Shown one piece after another: positions 24,020 to 35,044 of a DNA stretch of 64,000 bases; positions within the stretch are counted from its first letter, which is position 1, and each line of letters starts with the position of its first letter. The notes under the pieces are model-generated. The model searched no databases, had not been told where the DNA came from, and saw only the letters and a list, made by a program, of their open reading frames with translations. A program made the translations under genes and the position numbers. Origin of the DNA: Alnus glutinosa (Eukaryota > Streptophyta > Magnoliopsida > Fagales > Betulaceae); contig NC_084896.1 of the NCBI RefSeq assembly GCF_958979055.1, positions 27,390,001 to 27,454,000 of the forward strand, given 5' to 3'.

Positions 24020-24217
24020 TGAGGTGTAAAAGCCAAAAGGGTTGGGGCTTTTTTTTTTAATAAACTAATGGACCCGGTCTCAGGTATAACCCGGTTTTTT
24101 GAAAACCAGTACCTGGGACCGGGTCCGGGTGCCTACCCGGTTTCCAGTTTTTCGAAGCCGATTAGTGCCAGGATCCGGTTCCGCTCCGGTTATAACTGAT
24201 CCGGATTTACACCCTTA
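24020..24217. mobile_element. small hAT-like element, copy B
   Basis: Ends TGAGGTGTAAA and TTTACACCCTTA. As in copy A, the right end directly joins array DNA (GCAGGGAGATTG) and no target duplication is present. Confidence 0.55.
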
Positions 24218-24340
24218 GCAGGGAGATTGAAGAAGATGAATAGGCAAAGAATCGAAGGTCGGCGTCGAGACAGTGTGAAGAGAGGAGAAAAAAAGGAGGC
24301 TGTGGCCTGTGTGGCGTAGGGGACGGGTGGAACTCTCTGT

Positions 24341-24862
24341 GAATCTGTCAAAGATTTTAGTGGGTGGAGTTTCAAGGTTTCAAAGTGAAAACAAAAAATA
24401 AAATCTTGACTTTTTGAAGGTCTGGGTGGAGCTTTGTGTCAAATTAATAGGTATTCTTTTTAAATAAATTCTTTCTCTCTCATTTGTTTTCACGTGGGCT
24501 GAACACTTTAGAGATTCAAAGAGACAGATTTGATAAAGGTTCAAAAATTTTAAGTTGTTTCTCTATTTCCCAAGATGTAAATAAATAAATCTTAGCCTTT
24601 TGCTTCGTAGAGTAGACGGCCAAGCAATTCTAATTTTATTGATGGGGCCTGGCGTGCCAAAAAGCCTAAGCATGAGTTCTGACATTCTTATGTTGCAGAG
24701 TTATTTATGGAGCAAAAGAATTGCCGATGCTTTGAATTTCTTCAGTGATTTGCGCCAGAGATGGAGGATCAAGAGAAAATTGTGCAACTTCTTTTTTTTT
24801 TTGAACAGAAAATTGCACATGGCCATGGTCAATCACATGGCCAACAACTATAACATGTTTGA
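24341..24862. other. unique spacer between array and second kinase duplicate
   Basis: AT-rich sequence without homology to the rest of the window that I can see and without a credible gene. The open frame that spans it is not conserved in style. Confidence 0.5.
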
Positions 24863-25267
24863 ATTTAGTGATAAAAAAAATGATGAATTTAATTATTTAA
24901 TTAATATTTTAGTACTCACCCTTATTAAGTGAGGCCCAATACATGTAATATTAAATTAAAATGTGAGATAAATTATAAGGATAATGTTTGGACTTAAAAT
25001 TTTTATTTTGACACCACGTTAAATTCATACTTATCTCAAAAGTTTAACCTCATAAAAATAAAAAATAAAAAAAAATAATTTAATAATTTAATTAATATTC
25101 TAAAAAGACCATATGTTCATGTATAAGGTAATTTCTTTTCTCACCTCTAGAAATAACTTTGCATGTCGAATCGGTCTAAACTTGAAAGTTACGTTTTGGT
25201 GTCATATTTCTCTTTCTTTTTTCTTTTTATTTATTTTTTTAATATGAGGATGTCATATTTCTCAGAG

Positions 25268-25306
<39 letters not shown>

Positions 25307-28300
25307 GCATAGAAACCTAAGAGAAGTCGGTGAACCGGGTCAAATAGTCAAGAAAAGTGAGTGAACCGTGTCAAATACTCAAGAAAAATGGGTGGTCAAG
25401 TAAGTTATGGGAGAAATTCAAATTTGGCCCTTAATCAGGATTTTATACGATTTCAATCTAATCCTTGAGTTTTTAATTTTGACAATTATGTTCTTAAATT
25501 TTGTTTCAATTTCATTTAGCTATATAGGGCTCTCCACTAACCTATTGTCCAATTAATTAACGATGTGTCACGTCAGGCCAATCAATTAGAGCCACATGAC
25601 TCTCGTTTAACACATGTCAATTGTATATACTAAATGGCATATTTACTTTGAATTACAAATATATCATTAACCTAGCATAAAAAAATAAAAATAAAAAGAG
25701 AGAGAGGTAATCGGCCAACCCTCACCCAATGATGGGTGGTCGCTCTTCTCTTTGATGGGCATCCTCCCCTTACAGAGAGTGTGGCCCCTCTCTCTCTCTT
25801 TAATTCTTTTTTTTATTAAGAGTATATTTATAGTTTAAATTAACTATGATACACAATCCGTGTCGTGTTAAATGATGGTCACATAGCATCAATTAATTGG
25901 TCTGATATGGTATACTGTTAATTAATTAGACATAAAGTTGATGGAAGGACATAATTAAAACTCTAAAATTTTTTAGAGAAACAAACTGTCAAAATTAGAA
26001 ACTCAAAAGATTAAATTGAAATCGCACGAGGACCAAGGACTATCTGAAGCAATATGGCTTCTATAAATGCTGTTGTGGGTTCTTTCTCACACATAAACCC
26101 ATACTGAAGCAAGATGGCTTCTCCAACTTGTCCTCATTTTTGTTCTCTCTTGCTTCTACTTGTTCTTCTTCCTCTCCTTCCCTCTGTTTTCACCTTCACC
26201 AAAGACGACTGTCTATCGCTGAAATCACCTGTACTTGTGGAGGATAAATCTCCGGTATACCTGTCCCCTTCAGGCGAATTTGCCTTGGGATTCCGCCTTG
26301 TTCAAGGAAGTCAAAACTTCTTGCTTGCTGTCTGGTTTGATAAAATAAAAGATCGAACAATAGTTTGGTCTGCAAATGGCAATAAACTAGCGCCCCCGTC
26401 GTCTCAATTTAAGCTTAGTAGCGATGGTGAGTTTGTACTCGATGATCCCGATGGCGGTCTGTTATGGAAGGCTCAAACGAATGGAAGCAAATCCACTTGT
26501 GCAGCTATGCTGGATAATGGGAACTTTGTGATTCTAGATGAGAATTATAGTCCTATATGGGAGAGCTTCAAAGAGCCTACTGACACAATTTTGCCGGGCC
26601 AAATACTGGGCATGCCTAGCATCCTCCAGTCTCGCAAATCCGAGACAGATTATGCTGATGGGCGCTACCAGCTCAGATTGCAGGAGGACGGCTATCTGGT
26701 GCTTTATCTTGTATCTCTGCCATCTAAAAAAGTCGTTTCAGCTTATTGGGCGACCAGAACAGTGAACTGGACATCACAGTTAGTCTTTGATGAGGCAGGT
26801 CGCATTTACATCAAAGATGGGAACACATCAACCACCTACAACGTTACCAGCGACGACCCAGGTTCAAACCAGCAGTATTACTTCCTTGCTAGAGTCGATC
26901 ATGATGGAGTCTTCACATTATACAAACACTCCAAAAATGAGAACAATGCAAGTGATGGAAGCTGCAGTTTATCTTGGTGTGAGGTGCAAGAGATTCCTGA
27001 TGATATTTGTACGACAAGAGCCAATAATGCTAATAGCATCGGGTGGTGCGGGTATAACAGCATTTGTGAGAAAATCAGTACAGGCCCGGCAGTTTGCCGC
27101 TGTCCTGACAGATACTCTTTTTTGAACCCATCTGACCCCAGGAAAGGGTGCAAACCAGATTTTCCACTGCCCAGCTGCCAGACTGATGGATGGGAAGCAG
27201 ATAAAGAGCAAGTAGATTTTATAGAATTTCCCAACGTCGACTGGCCGCTCTCTGATTACGATCTTAAGGATGGACATGGGGTTGACAAGGCGACGTGTCA
27301 AAAACTATGCCTTGATGATTGCTTCTGTTCAGCGGCCATTTATGAAGATAAAGGTGGGCTTTGTTGGAGCAAGAAGTTTCCAATGTCCAACGGAAGAAGC
27401 AGCCCAAATATCACTAAATTAGTTCTCCTCAAGGTACCTAAAGGTAATGTTACAAATAAGAAAGACAAGTCCACTCTGGTACTTGCCTTGGCAGTGCTCC
27501 TTGGCAGCTCCACGTTCCTCAATATCCTTCTCCTGATAGCTATTTCTGCAGCTCTTTTCTACTTGTACCATAAAAAGCTGAATTCGGCAAGCATCGCAAG
27601 CACATCTGCCACAAAAATGAGAAGCTATACATACGAAGAGCTTGAAAAAGCAACTGGTGGGTTCAAGCAAACATTGGGTAGAGGAGCTTTCGGAACAGTT
27701 TATAAAGGGGTCGATGCATCGGATCCTAGGAGATTTGTCGCGGTCAAGAAGTTAGAAAAGGTAGTAGGCGAAGGAGAGAAGGAGTTCAAAACAGAGGTGA
27801 GTGTGATATGCCAGACCCACCACAAGAATTTAGTCCGCTTGCTTGGCTATTGTGATGAGGGGGAGCACCGGCTTCTGGTGTACGAGTACATGAGTAATGG
27901 CTCTCTTGCTAGCTTTCTTTTTGGGATATCCAGGCCTCATTGGAACCAAAGAGTGCAAATTGCTTTTGGAATTGCAAGAGGTTTGATGTACTTGCATGAA
28001 GAGTGTAGCACCCAGATCATCCATTGTGACATAAAGCCTCAAAACATACTCTTGGACGAGTACTTCACGCCTAGGATTTCTGATTTTGGATTAGCAAAGC
28101 TTCTGTTGGCCCAGCAAACCAGAACACATACACAAAGAAGAGGGACTGTTGGGTACTTTGCACCAGAATGGTTCAGTAAGGCATCAATTACGGTTAAGGT
28201 TGATGTTTACAGCTTTGGTGTGATGTTGCTTGAGATCATTTGCTGCAAGTCCAGCGTCTCTTTTGCAATGGGAGAAGAAGAGGAGGCATTGATAGATTGG

Positions 28301-28575
28301 GCTTATAAATGCTACATAGAAAAAAGACTAGAAAAGTTGGTGGAAAACGATGAGGAGGCAAGGAATGACATGAACAGGCTAGAGAGGCTAGTAATTGTGG
28401 CAATTTGGTGCATTCAAGAGGATCCTTCGCTCACGATGAAAAAGGTTACACAAATGCTCGAGGGAGTGGTTGATGTTCATGTGCCCCCATGCCCTTCATT
28501 GTATACCTCTCCTCCACCCATAATCTCTTAACTTTTGAGTCTTCAATGCCCATGGGTGATACGTGACAATTTGTC
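24863..28575 (+). repeat. segmental duplication, copy 2 (partner 628-4395)
   Basis: Carries the same upstream DNA, TATA box (26062-26068) and kinase frame as copy 1. It has a longer (TA)n tract at about 25270-25302 and one unit of the 69-bp repeat. Confidence 0.92.
26114..28531 (+). CDS. G-type lectin S-receptor-like Ser/Thr kinase (LecRLK-2)
   Basis: Intronless 805-residue paralogue of LecRLK-1 with the same parts: signal peptide, B-lectin, EGF-like, PAN-like, one transmembrane helix and a non-RD kinase (HCDIKPQN, ISDFGLAK, FAPEWF). The extracellular part differs by scattered substitutions, concentrated in the EGF/PAN half (for example around 26990-27420). The kinase has lost six bases at about 28431: LecRLK-1 reads PSLRPTM, this copy PSLTM. 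The missing Arg is the near-invariant subdomain XI Arg that pairs with the APE glutamate. ATP and catalytic-loop residues are kept. The protein may be less stable, weakly active or a pseudokinase-like partner. Confidence 0.95.
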   Translation: MASPTCPHFCSLLLLLVLLPLLPSVFTFTKDDCLSLKSPVLVEDKSPVYLSPSGEFALGFRLVQGSQNFLLAVWFDKIKDRTIVWSANGNKLAPPSSQFKLSSDGEFVLDDPDGGLLWKAQTNGSKSTCAAMLDNGNFVILDENYSPIWESFKEPTDTILPGQILGMPSILQSRKSETDYADGRYQLRLQEDGYLVLYLVSLPSKKVVSAYWATRTVNWTSQLVFDEAGRIYIKDGNTSTTYNVTSDDPGSNQQYYFLARVDHDGVFTLYKHSKNENNASDGSCSLSWCEVQEIPDDICTTRANNANSIGWCGYNSICEKISTGPAVCRCPDRYSFLNPSDPRKGCKPDFPLPSCQTDGWEADKEQVDFIEFPNVDWPLSDYDLKDGHGVDKATCQKLCLDDCFCSAAIYEDKGGLCWSKKFPMSNGRSSPNITKLVLLKVPKGNVTNKKDKSTLVLALAVLLGSSTFLNILLLIAISAALFYLYHKKLNSASIASTSATKMRSYTYEELEKATGGFKQTLGRGAFGTVYKGVDASDPRRFVAVKKLEKVVGEGEKEFKTEVSVICQTHHKNLVRLLGYCDEGEHRLLVYEYMSNGSLASFLFGISRPHWNQRVQIAFGIARGLMYLHEECSTQIIHCDIKPQNILLDEYFTPRISDFGLAKLLLAQQTRTHTQRRGTVGYFAPEWFSKASITVKVDVYSFGVMLLEIICCKSSVSFAMGEEEEALIDWAYKCYIEKRLEKLVENDEEARNDMNRLERLVIVAIWCIQEDPSLTMKKVTQMLEGVVDVHVPPCPSLYTSPPPIIS

Positions 28576-28985
28576 TCACGGGTTTATATCCTATAACAAA
28601 AAAAGTCTTGTAGTAGCAAGACTCTCTTAATTTATAATTTCATTAGAAATGTAAGAATATAATAACTTAGAGATAATAAGTTATCTTTATTGATAACATT
28701 AGAATTACGATTAAATTAAGATTTAAATGTTATAGATAATATGTTATCATTATTAATAACATTAGAAGTGGTTTATTTTAGTTAGTCTTTTACTTTGCAT
28801 TGTAAGTGTCTATTTAAAGACACCATAAGTTCTTTAATATAATTAAGTAAAGATTAATATTATTCAACTCTAGAATTGATTTGGGATATGTTAGGGTTCC
28901 TCAAACTACCATTATTCTATCTGTTATGTGCTTAAGAAATTAATCCCATAACAATTTGCTATAGATTCAACATTCTTGATTTGTT
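28576..28985. mobile_element. probable degenerate LTR fragment (Copia type)
   Basis: AT-rich sequence with an LTR-like stretch TATTTAAAGACACCATAAG near 28812 and, after it, CCCATAACAATTTGCTATAG, reminiscent of an LTR end plus a decayed tRNA-Met primer site. No partner LTR or target duplication found. Confidence 0.35.
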
Positions 28986-29000
28986 GCTGTTAGAAGAATT

Positions 29001-30000
29001 TGTTAGGGTTTATGGATATTTTGGTCATTGTAATATTTCTTTAAAACCTATATTATAATAAGATGTGTGAGGTTGGCTTGGTAGATCAACCTAAGCCTCA
29101 TCTTTTCTTTCCATGCAAACCTTACTATAACATGGTATCAGAACCTAAGGTTTAACCTTTTCCCTACTCGCTTCTCCCTGCTTCTTCTCCTTTCATTTTT
29201 CATTTTCTCTCACGTTTTTTGTCGTTCTTGGTACTGATCGAAGACAACTGAGTACTGGACTTAAGGGGTCAATGGCGTCAAGATTACCATCACCAGTGGT
29301 GTGATCCTAGCAGGTATCATCGTCTAGTTGGACAGTTGAGCTATCTTACTATCACCAAGCAGATACTTCATATGCAGTTAGTATTGCTAGTCAGTTCTTG
29401 GAGGCTTCTCTAGTTTTACATTGAGAATTTGTTACTCGCATTATTCAGTATTTGAAGAGAGCCCTTGGTCTTGAGATACTATATAGACTGAATAGACATC
29501 TCTGTGTAGAAGGTTTTACTAATGTAGATTAGGCATGTTCTCATTCGGATAGACAGTCTACTAAGGGATATTGTAAATTCTTAAGTGGTAATCTTGTAAA
29601 TTGGAAGAGTAAGAAACAAACAAGGGTGGCGCGATAGAGTGCTAAAGTAAAGTACAAAGCAATGGCTCATACTACTAGTGAGTTGACATGGTTACAACAT
29701 TTTCTTTAGGAGTTGGGTTTTCAGCTCCTACTCCTATCCTGTTATTTTGATATAACCAGAATGCTTTACACATAGCATCTAACCCGGTTTTTCATGAAAT
29801 GGTCAAACATATTGAGGTTGATTGTCATTTCATTGAAGACAAAATACTCAATGGAGATATATTTACAACATTCGTGAAGTCTAGAAACCAGTTAGCCATT
29901 ATGTTTACAAAGTCTTTATGCCGTTACCCGCTAGAGTTTATTTGTTCAAATCTAGGTTATATGATTTTGAGCTTTATGTTATTTTAGTGGGGCTATCAGC
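29001..30000 (+). mobile_element. internally deleted, decayed Copia element
   Basis: A 5' LTR end is suggested by TGTTAGGG at 29001 and CTATAACA ending at 29132, followed by a primer site TGGTATCAGAAC. Then only the C-terminal RNase H region remains (about 29340-29960), with motifs like GNLVNWKSKKQ and [13 protein letters not shown] in different frames and several stops. Gag, protease, integrase and most of the reverse transcriptase are gone. Confidence 0.75.
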
Positions 30001-30449
30001 CCAAGTATTACTAAAGTCAGGGTTAGTGTTTAAACCCTAGTCTATTTAAGCATAATTTTGTACTGTGATAATTAGTTTTAAGATGTATTAGGTTTCATTC
30101 TCTTATACATCTCTTTCACATTTCTTTTGCAAATTGATCATTAAATTTATGGAAACCACGTGTCCCACAGATTCAATAGTGGATTTGCACATCTCTTGTA
30201 CGAAGATAGGCAAGAGATGTGCAAGAAAATAAAATCAAATATTTCTCATTAATTTTTAACGAATAAAGAAATAATCGATTGTTGTCTGTCTTCCCCCTCT
30301 TTACCCCTCTCTCTCTCTCTTCTTCCCCTTCTCTTCTCAGCTACTTCTCTCTTTTCGAACTTTCTTTTCAGTTGCTTGTTGTCACACATCAAAATATATA
30401 TTCAAATTTCATCATCAAAATTTAATCATTCCATCCATTCATTGAAGAT

Positions 30450-30672
30450 TTTTTTTTTTTTTTTTAATGACAAGGAACCCCTTCAAGGCAGGGTTACTTC
30501 GTGTACTCACTCCTATCAGATAAACCTCGGACCCATGTAAAGTACCCCCTCTATACGGATCGAGTAATACTCCAAGTTCGCCAATGGGCTAACCCCAAAG
30601 AATTGTTTAAACCCAAAGAGATTCAAACCTTAAACCTCATGGGACCACCACAAAGACTAAGGAGGCCATCTG
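30450..30672 (-). mobile_element. SINE with target-site duplication
   Basis: On the minus strand a ~220-base element with a box-B-like GGTTTGAATC near its 5' end finishes in a poly(A) tail, seen as a T run at 30450-30465. Flanks carry TTGAAGAT at 30442-30449 and 30673-30680. No coding capacity. Confidence 0.72.
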
Positions 30673-30680
30673 TTGAAGAT

Positions 30681-32265
30681 ATTAGGACAACAATTTTTTC
30701 TTCAAATTGAGTTAGAAGAAATTTCTCCAAACTGGCATATGTTTTTAGAGCATGCAATTCTCACGAATACAGAGTCACCAGTTTGGTGGAAACCTATCAT
30801 TTTATAAATAGAATTGCTGATGAGGCAAACATAGTCACCATATTGCACACCACATCACTTTTAAGTTCTTCCTCTCTTTCTCACCTCCACCCCCAATAGC
30901 CTCCTTCGATCCCTCTCCTCAAAAAAATGGCTCCACCGCTTCCCCCCAACCCCACTCTCTCCTCTGACCTATCTGCCCAAAAACTGACTTGTTTTCCAGA
31001 GCTACACCAAGAATCCAAATGAGGCCAACGTTGATTTCTCAGAAACACATCAATGAGATCCAACCAGCTCAATGGCAACATAAATGTAATCATAGAATTC
31101 CAAGATACCAACAAGTCTTTAATTGGCATCTATCTTTGCCACATATGTGCATACTCTTTCACCCAACAAGGCCACCATAGAAAATAGCTACATTCATCAC
31201 AAAAGGATAAACATGTAACAACTTTATGAATAATTTGAGGTCATTTTTACAAATTTTTGACCAAGAACCTCCCAGCATTTCTTACAAAATGGTATTACCT
31301 CTCTTATCTAACACAGAGACAGAAGTCTTGTACCCAAAAAAAAAAAAAATCACTTACATATATCATCACAAAAATTACAATTAAGACAGAAAATATTATC
31401 TCACCTCATAGGAAGATATCACATCCCAATTCTGGCTGCTAAAGGAGCAAGTATTCCTTATAGTGAAAGCCATTTAAGCCTGCCCAAAAATCCCAATAGA
31501 AATGATTTTGTCAACAATTATTAAGATGATCAATAAAAGACCAGATTACAATATAAAATGCAACTAATAAAATTGAAAATAAGAAATTGTGGAACCAAGA
31601 TCTCTAAGAATTTATATGACAACACCTATATAGTACTGCTAAAAGTAAGAACAACAAAACTCAGTAGCACAAGCTCGTGAAAGAAACAACCAACTCCAAG
31701 AAAGGCCAGCATCAATGACGATTATGTATCTAATTTTGTATCTCAACAAGTAAAAAAAAAAAAAAAATGTTTACCCTAAGTTCAGCCCACAACTCCAAAA
31801 GATCAACATGATTGAAGATCAAGTAATATAAGTAAACAAATAATACAGAGGGAGGATGAGTCCCATTAACCATAAAGCTTCAACATGTACAGAGGGTACA
31901 AGAGGGAAATTCTACTAATAAAAGAGTACCACAGAAGATTTACAGACATGGAAAAAGACAAAAGTTGTGTCATAGATCATTATTAGATTTTTGATCTAAT
32001 GGTCATTTTAAAAGCCACATCAGTTTTGAGAAGACTCAAAGAGGACACGAGTCTTCCTTTTATCATTAGTCTTCTAAGAGACCCACAGGAAGCTGGTCCC
32101 TTGTCTCACACTTGGCCACGTAACATCTACTTAATACACACACACATTCCTCTCAACCAAATTAGAAACGGGATCAAAAAAATCTTGCTCATAGAACAAC
32201 AGAACAACATATAGATGGGAGACACACCTCAACTATAATGAAGTTAAACTTGTAAGGTATAAGGG
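30681..32265. other. intergenic region, no gene seen
   Basis: AT-rich sequence with short A runs. The open frames are short and lack family features. The right end, close to 32200, probably includes the 3' UTR of the small membrane-protein gene. Confidence 0.5.
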
Positions 32266-32499
32266 TCAGTCCCGAAGACCAAGTTCAAGTTCAAGCTCAT
32301 CATCCTGTTCAAACAACTTTAGAAGACGTGCATACTGCTCTTCTCTCTTCTTCTTTTGCCACAACTTGAAAAGGAACAAAAATACCAGCCCAAGGACCAC
32401 GAGCACGAGGATTACAATGAGTACTATAGATCCAGTGCTGCTACTGGAAGTAGCATGAGTCTCAGTCTTTGAACCATCTTTTAGTATTCGAAAAGTCAT
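32266..32499 (-). CDS. small single-pass membrane protein, 77 aa
   Basis: The frame starts MTFRILKDGS, has a Ser/Thr-rich short N-terminus, one strong hydrophobic helix (about residues 24-45, rich in Val, Leu and Ile), a basic stop-transfer KLWQKKKREEQ and an acidic tail ending ELGLRD. I do not recognise a named family; it looks like a conserved plant tail- or signal-anchored protein. The ATG is 10 bases after an acceptor (exon starting 32508). A 5'UTR exon with a (CT)n leader is inferred at about 33600-33497 with donor CAG/GTTCGT, giving a ~1-kb leader intron. The good codon pattern, splice sites and pyrimidine-rich leader support a real gene. Confidence 0.7.
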   Translation of the reverse strand: MTFRILKDGSKTETHATSSSSTGSIVLIVILVLVVLGLVFLFLFKLWQKKKREEQYARLLKLFEQDDELELELGLRD

Positions 32500-33496
32500 C
32501 AGAAAACCCTGAAATAGTGAAGACCACATAAAAATCCAATATTCATTGCATACATGCACTGATTTCGTTGGGGGAGAGAATTTTTACAGCAAAGCTAATG
32601 CCAGAAGTAGAGTCTGTCAACATAGCCATACCATTAAGCTCATATCCTAGACACCCATGCTAGTTCTTTCCGGATCAGGATTATCTGAGATAACTCTACG
32701 GTGAAATTCTTCAAATCCTAACCATTACCTTTAGTAAAATGGTTCAGATTTTGTCACCTCAGTATCTATAACTTTAAAGTAGTTCTCAATTTTTCCTTAA
32801 TTCATGGTATACCACTAAGTTGTATGCTTCCTGGGAAAATCTGAACCATTTAATTAGAAATAATGGTTAGGATTTGACAAACTCTACCATGGAGTTACTA
32901 TAGAAAATCTAGAGGATCCTATTCCTTTATTTACAGCCATCAAAATACTAACCACAAACACTATATAGAATTGAATACTTTCAATGCCAATGATCCCACA
33001 TGTCTTGATTTTGCAGCAATCAAAATAAGCGAATCGCAAAGAATTAAACCAAAATACAAGCAATTGTAACTCTTTTCAGCTATAAAATTAAAAAAAATAA
33101 AAAATAAAAAATTCCCAATTTGGCTGCTTTGAACGTTACAAAAGCAGTAGAACCCAAAAGGCAACTTCCTTTTTGTTTAAACCACAATTTGAAATTACAA
33201 TGAAACACAAAAAATTTCGAATTTTAGCATGAACAAAACTTAAAAAAAAAAAAATGAGCTAGGTTTTTATTATTAAATTCAAGAAACATAAAGATAAAGA
33301 TTTTGAAACAAATTTATTTTCTCTGAATAAAGCATGAAGTTTTGTGAAATTCAAAACGAATTTGCAACGCGATGTGAATCAGAGACAAATATAAACAAGA
33401 TTAAGCATGAATTTTATCTCAAATTATATGATATCATAGATTTTTAATCAATTTTTGCAAAAAAGAAAGGAAGGGGTAGAGATCTGAGAGACGAAC

Positions 33497-33600
33497 CTGA
33501 AACGAATAGTTGGAGAAAGCGAGGCCACCAATAAACGCAAAACGCAACTATATGCGTTTTCAAAATTTCATTCTCTCTCTCTCTCTCTCTCTAACTTTTT
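33497..33600 (-). other. inferred 5'UTR exon of the small membrane-protein gene
   Basis: Minus-strand leader with a GAGA/CTCT tract at about 33570-33608 and donor TTTCAG/GTTCGT. It pairs with the acceptor at 32509-32511. Confidence 0.55.
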
Positions 33601-33608
33601 CTCTCTCT

Positions 33609-35044
33609 GGTATTTCTCGGCAACTACGCTGCCGTTTTTTGAGAATTAAAAAATGAAGAGGGTTTTTTTTATTCTATTTTTCGAACGCCTGTTGTATTCT
33701 TAAATTTTTTTTTATATTGCTTTTTCTTTTCTTTTTTCTTTTTTTTAGTAAAATGCAAGAAAAAAAGTTTTGCTTTTTTTTATTTTTTATTTTTTTAATG
33801 TTATTATTGACATTCATTCAGCACACACATGTTATCTATGTCAATTATTTAAAAAAATAAAATAAAAATTACTTAAAACATGACATATTTGTCGTATATA
33901 TAATAAATAAGTGTGAAGAGTATAATTATTAATTTTTTTTTTTATGAATTATTTTGCTTGCAACCACTTTTTTCTTGGGTCTCACAAATGTTTTTTTCAT
34001 TTGACCAGAAGAAAGAAAAAAATAAATAAATAAACTATTTTTCAAAGATTTATGGACGATAGAGGGATAGAGCTTTTATCTAAATTTGGTCTGAAAAAAA
34101 TTCTTCAATTTAGATACCTTTAGAACATGCACGTAAAAATGGCATAGTCTTATCAAAATGCATATGAGAACTCCAACTCAATTTGTTTTTCCTTAGAAGT
34201 GCATGCTTTTCTTTTCTTTTCTTTTCTTTTTTTTCTTTAAATATAATTTGCCCTTTAGTATTAATTTTCAGACCTCATTGATTTACGTTATTATTATTAT
34301 TATCTGTCCTAATAAATAATGCTGATCTTGAATTGGACGCTATTAAAAGAAAAAAAAAAAAAAAAAAGAGTTGATGGGCATTGCCACGTGAATGAGATAA
34401 AAGTCGAGAGGCAGAATCTGATGCTAGGGCAGAATCAAAGACCTGGAATTAAGCCCCTTCAATTCTGATCAGGCAAAATATACAAATTTTGAAGTGTCAA
34501 TTACTGCAAGTATCATCAGAAAACCAGCACATATTGGAGTTTCAATCTGAACAAATATTTGAAGCAGAAGTCACTGCTAGACTGCATTCTTTTTGCCATG
34601 TCTTCATTTGAATCGCAGCATTATAATCTCACCATAAAAATGCTGCTTGTTATGCTAGAAGGTCAGTCACTTTAAAATCATAAAGGAGACGGGCCAATAT
34701 ATGATGCACATATTGACACCCATGAACATTTTTGTGCAACCTGAGTTTAAACAGTAAATCAGTAACACCCATTACTCAAAAAAGGAGGCCAACTTCAAAC
34801 TCCTTTTGGTTCAATATTTGCATACCATCGACGTACAAGCAAATATCTAATGCAAAATGATTTCTATTATATAGGCTAGACATACCCGACACAAACAAGT
34901 AGAAACAAGATTATAAATAAATAACGGGTCCCTCAAGAACAAAATGGCTAGGGTTCAGTCTGTTAAAAACAAGCACAAAGAAAAACTCTACCACAAAAAG
35001 GACACAATTAAAACACAACTTTTTAGCCTGGAATTGGGGGTCAT
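33609..35044. other. AT-rich intergenic region
   Basis: T- and A-rich DNA with homopolymer runs. No gene or element with clear ends was recognised. The last ~120 bases are likely the eEF1B-gamma 3' UTR. Confidence 0.5.

Larger units (their letters stand above)
21890..24217. repeat. large array unit, copy B
   Basis: Near-identical partner of 18650-20950, with the same order of LINE tail, promoter-like segment, RLP24 exon-1 copy and hAT. It is followed by a final promoter-like fragment that breaks off near 24340. Confidence 0.88.
13416..24340. repeat. tandem array of chimeric LINE-tail/promoter units (~1.1 kb)
   Basis: Seven copies of a unit starting GATGTGGTT(A/G)AC occur at 13416, 14524, 16748, 17847, 18943, 21147 and 22184. 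Each full unit is a LINE 3' tail with poly(A) followed by about 290 bases of host DNA that, on the minus strand, looks like a telo-box plus 5'UTR exon and donor site. Spacings are 1108, 1096 (after removing the hAT at 14905 and its duplication), 1099, 1096, 2204 and 1037 bases. The long spacing holds RLP24 exon-1 DNA; the short one has a ~60-base deletion near 21675. No unit encodes an intact protein. Confidence 0.9.

Noticed and set aside
13416-24340. Possible CRISPR-like or satellite array
   Set aside because: Units are 1.1 kb, built from a LINE tail and gene-flank DNA, in a plant nuclear context; this is a segmental tandem array and not CRISPR or classical satellite.
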